Shown here: positions 61,669 through 64,000 of the stretch, piece by piece
How positions within the stretch are numbered: the stretch's first letter is position 1
How the letters are laid out: each line of letters opens with the position of its first letter
From: CALBPI01 sp039033995
Lineage (GTDB): Bacteria > Pseudomonadota > Gammaproteobacteria > Steroidobacterales > Woeseiaceae
Reading direction: 5' to 3'
NCBI GenBank assembly: GCA_039033995.1
Contig: JBCCBP010000004.1
Location: forward strand, 62,001 to 126,000
DNA length: 64,000 bases
The notes under the pieces: model-generated
Database searches by the model: none
What the model was told of the DNA's origin: nothing
The model's input: only the letters and a program-made list of their open reading frames with translations
Made by a program: the position numbers and the translations under genes

Positions 61669-61833
61669 CAGGCACCATGATCAGGAAAGCGGCCCCCTAG
61701 AGTAGCAAACTCTGTTGCGGATGTTGTGCCATCTCAGCGACCGATTCGTTGCACGTCGAAAAGCGTTTGCAACATCGATGACCAGCCGCAAAAACAGCTT
61801 GCACCATCATTGAACACCGGTCCGTCAGTCTTG

Positions 61834-63642
61834 CTAGGTGTAACCTTTTGCTTGCAGACGAAACAAACTCGCGTAGCGCCCATCGGCCGCCATCAGTTGT
61901 TCATGACTGCCCTGTTCGATGATGCGGCCCGCTGCCAACACAGCGATCTGATCCGCGCGACGTACGGTCGAAAAACGGTGTGATATGAGAATGGTCACCT
62001 TGCCGCTCGCATTGGCCTGAAAATGTTCGAACATTTCGGCTTCCGCCGCTGCGTCCATCGCGGCAGTCGGTTCATCGAGTATCAGGATGTCGGCTTGCTG
62101 ACGCATGAAGGCGCGCGATAGCGCCATCTTTTGCCATTGGCCCACCGACAGCTCCTGGCCGTCCGCGAACCACCGTCCAAGCTGCGTGTCGTAGCCTGCC
62201 GGCAGGCGATCGATGAACGGCGCTGCCATGCCGAGATTGGCGGCGTTGGCCCAGCGTTGCTCGTCTTCAAAGTAGCGGACATCGCCGCTGCCGATGTTCT
62301 CGCCGACGCTGAGTTGATAGCGCGTAAAGTCCTGGAAGATGACGCCAAAGCGGCTGAGTAGCGCCGCTTCTTCCCAGTCGTCGAGCGGTGTACCGTCGAG
62401 AAGAATCTCGCCTTCCTGCGGCGCATACATACCGGTTAGTAATTTGATCAGCGTTGTTTTTCCTGCACCATTTTCGCCCACCAGCGCGAGTGACTCTCCA
62501 GGCTGAATGTCGAGCGAGATATTCTTGAGGGCCCAATCGTTGGCCCCGGGGTAACGAAAGCTGATCTCTCGCAGCGATAGCCCAGCGCCGGGCTTGCTGC
62601 CTGCCTTCAGTCGACCATGGCGTTGCGTTGATGGCTGGTCGAGGTACTCATAGAGGTTCGACAGGTACAGGTTGTCCTCATACATGCCACCAATCGCGGA
62701 GAGGCTGGCGCTGACCGCGGACTGTCCCTGTTTGAACACCAGCAGATACATCGTCATCTCACCGAGTGTGATCTGGCCGGTGATCGTACTGTAGGCAATC
62801 CAGCCATAGCTGGCATAAAAAGCGGCTGTGCTGATGATGCCGAGAATGAAACCCCAGCTTTCGCGTCGGATGGTTAGTGCACGATCTTCGCCGAAGAGAC
62901 GAGTGAAGATGTCGCGATAGCGTCCGAGCAGCAGCTCCCCGAGCCGGAACAGCCGAACTTCTTTAACGTGGTCCTCCCGCGCAAGAACAGTCTCGAGGTA
63001 CATCTGCATGCGCGAATCCGCAGACCGCCAGCGGAACAACCGGAACGCATCACCAGAGAAGCGTGTTTCGGCAATAAATGCCGGAAGCCCAGCCAGCAAC
63101 AGCACGAGGACCGCCCACCCGGAGAACTGAAACAGCAGCACGGCATAGCTGACCAGTGAGATGCCATTCTGAATCAGTGCAAAGGTCCGATTGACGAGAC
63201 TCAGCGGTCGGCTGGAGGCCTCGCGCCGTGCGCGCGTGAGCTTGTCGTAGAAGCTCGCATCCTCGAACTGCGCGACCGACAGCGTCAGCGCTTTTTCCAG
63301 AATCATTACGTTAACGCGGAAGCCCAGTTGGGCGCGCAACAGTGACTGGCACAGCGCGATGCCGCGTTGAGCGGCACTCACGAGCAAGACCAGCAATGCT
63401 TCGAGCGCAACCCACTGGAGTGTTTCCCGGGGACCGGAACCGTCCGCCAATGCGAGCACAACGGCGTCGACAATCAACTGTCCGACCCAGGCAATTGCGG
63501 CGGGTAACAGTCCGGCGATCAGTGTCAGCGCGGCGAATGCGATCGTCAGTGTGTGGCTGGTCTGCCAGACCAGCGCGAGGGCTTCTCGCGCGTAGGCGGT
63601 TAAGCCGGCGCCAAACCGGGCCGGCTGCGGCGATTCGGTCAA
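61834..63642 (-). CDS. ABC transporter, fused permease-ATPase
   Basis: A 602-residue half transporter. Membrane domain 25-315 with about six helices, then the ATPase: Walker A GENGAGKTT (389-397), Q-loop FQDFTRYQ, a signature variant LSVGQWQ (498-504) in place of LSGGQ, Walker B ILILDEP and H-loop SHR. The signature variant occurs in related bacteriocin-type exporters. The start is a TTG whose last bases overlap the stop of the preceding gene (TTGA); no good ribosome binding site. Substrate unknown. Confidence 0.88.
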   Translation of the reverse strand: MTESPQPARFGAGLTAYAREALALVWQTSHTLTIAFAALTLIAGLLPAAIAWVGQLIVDAVVLALADGSGPRETLQWVALEALLVLLVSAAQRGIALCQSLLRAQLGFRVNVMILEKALTLSVAQFEDASFYDKLTRARREASSRPLSLVNRTFALIQNGISLVSYAVLLFQFSGWAVLVLLLAGLPAFIAETRFSGDAFRLFRWRSADSRMQMYLETVLAREDHVKEVRLFRLGELLLGRYRDIFTRLFGEDRALTIRRESWGFILGIISTAAFYASYGWIAYSTITGQITLGEMTMYLLVFKQGQSAVSASLSAIGGMYEDNLYLSNLYEYLDQPSTQRHGRLKAGSKPGAGLSLREISFRYPGANDWALKNISLDIQPGESLALVGENGAGKTTLIKLLTGMYAPQEGEILLDGTPLDDWEEAALLSRFGVIFQDFTRYQLSVGENIGSGDVRYFEDEQRWANAANLGMAAPFIDRLPAGYDTQLGRWFADGQELSVGQWQKMALSRAFMRQQADILILDEPTAAMDAAAEAEMFEHFQANASGKVTILISHRFSTVRRADQIAVLAAGRIIEQGSHEQLMAADGRYASLFRLQAKGYT

Positions 63643-63959
63643 CCGATCTGGTCGCGCTTGCTACGCAACAGCTCGACGTAGCGCGGCATCAAGCCCGCAT
63701 CTTCAAACACCGGATCACCGAACTCATCCTGCTGAATCACTTTGTCGCCGGCCTCATAGGGAATCGCGGCCTCCAATGCATCGAGCGATTCATGTAGCAA
63801 GTCTGCGATGATGGTCTCAACATTCAGTGCCGGGAACAGGGCTGCCAGCGCTTCGACCCGTGCGGCATCGTCGACATCGAGCTTAAATGCATAGCGCGTT
63901 TCGCATTGCGTTACCGCCGGTTGCGCACGCCACTTATCGATTAGTGATTTGAAGGCCAT
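63639..63959 (-). CDS. Small conserved protein, possible pilin-assembly-type
   Basis: A 106-residue acidic soluble protein (DVDDAARVEALAALFPALNVETIIADLLHESLDALEAAIPYEAG..). It resembles the small gammaproteobacterial family often labelled pilin assembly or type 1 pili tip component, a label I consider weak. Coupled to the ABC transporter gene by a 4-nt overlap. Confidence 0.6.
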   Translation of the reverse strand: MAFKSLIDKWRAQPAVTQCETRYAFKLDVDDAARVEALAALFPALNVETIIADLLHESLDALEAAIPYEAGDKVIQQDEFGDPVFEDAGLMPRYVELLRSKRDQIG

Positions 63960-64000
63960 CGCATTCGCATCTCCGTGTCACAGGTCAGGTTTGACCTTAG

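Noticed and set aside
61767..61813. Degenerate direct repeats TTGCAACATCGATGA and TTGCACCATCATTGA
   Set aside because: 12 of 15 positions match, but only two clear copies exist, in a 165-bp gap with no further support.

Overview
The window looks like a chromosomal segment of a compact, GC-rich gammaproteobacterium, probably aquatic or marine. This is inferred from the gammaproteobacterial housekeeping set (qmcA/nfeD, yhhQ, yceH, yajQ, ppc, yhiN), the large TonB-dependent receptor, and a TfpX/TfpZ-type pilin accessory protein. No species can be assigned from the sequence alone. Genes are densely packed with many 4-nt ATGA overlaps. I see no tRNA, rRNA, insertion sequence, phage gene or CRISPR array.

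Layout: 1-7000 holds a DUF7009 protein and a YdeP-like molybdopterin oxidoreductase, a flavin monooxygenase, the queuosine-precursor transporter and an nfeD-qmcA operon. The core of the window, 7073-44353, is a very large purine and urea catabolic region. 44382-64000 is mixed: yceH/DUF1272/phosphoribosyltransferase, a YbjQ-YbjQ-M48-GST operon, an oxygenase fusion, YhiN, an anion transporter, DUF547, MFS, ppc, yajQ, a TlpA-like lipoprotein and an ABC exporter.

The purine region has two tiers. The envelope tier (7073-16382 plus 19939-20859) encodes two exported proteins of the so-called purine nucleoside permease family (PF06516), which I argue are nucleoside-cleaving enzymes. It also encodes an exported ADA2/ADGF-like adenosine deaminase, an exported SAM hydroxide adenosyltransferase, a TonB-dependent receptor and two NCS2 base permeases (AzgA type and UraA/XanQ type). 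The cytoplasmic tier encodes an adenine-deaminase-like enzyme, 8-oxoguanine deaminase, guanine deaminase and nucleoside hydrolase plus ribokinase. It continues with xanthine dehydrogenase XdhABC, membrane urate oxidase PuuD, UraH, UraD, PuuE, allantoicase and ureidoglycolate lyase, and ends in a complete urease set UreDABCEFG. Genes from the MFS transporter (37480) down to guaD (23615) are all on the minus strand. The nucleoside hydrolase-urease operon runs divergently from the same intergenic region. Together they can take a purine nucleoside to ribose-5-phosphate, glyoxylate, CO2 and ammonia.

The least explained parts are three different 2-oxoglutarate/Fe(II) oxygenases embedded in this region. 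One (17561-18451) diverges from 8-oxoguanine deaminase across a 10-bp perfect inverted repeat. One (35458-36330) is overlapped by an MFS gene and by ribokinase. One PhyH-type (43505-44353) overlaps ureG by 4 nt. None has an obvious place in the textbook pathway, and no transcription factor is encoded anywhere in the cluster. These oxygenases, together with the exported nucleoside-processing tier, are my candidates for an undescribed system.
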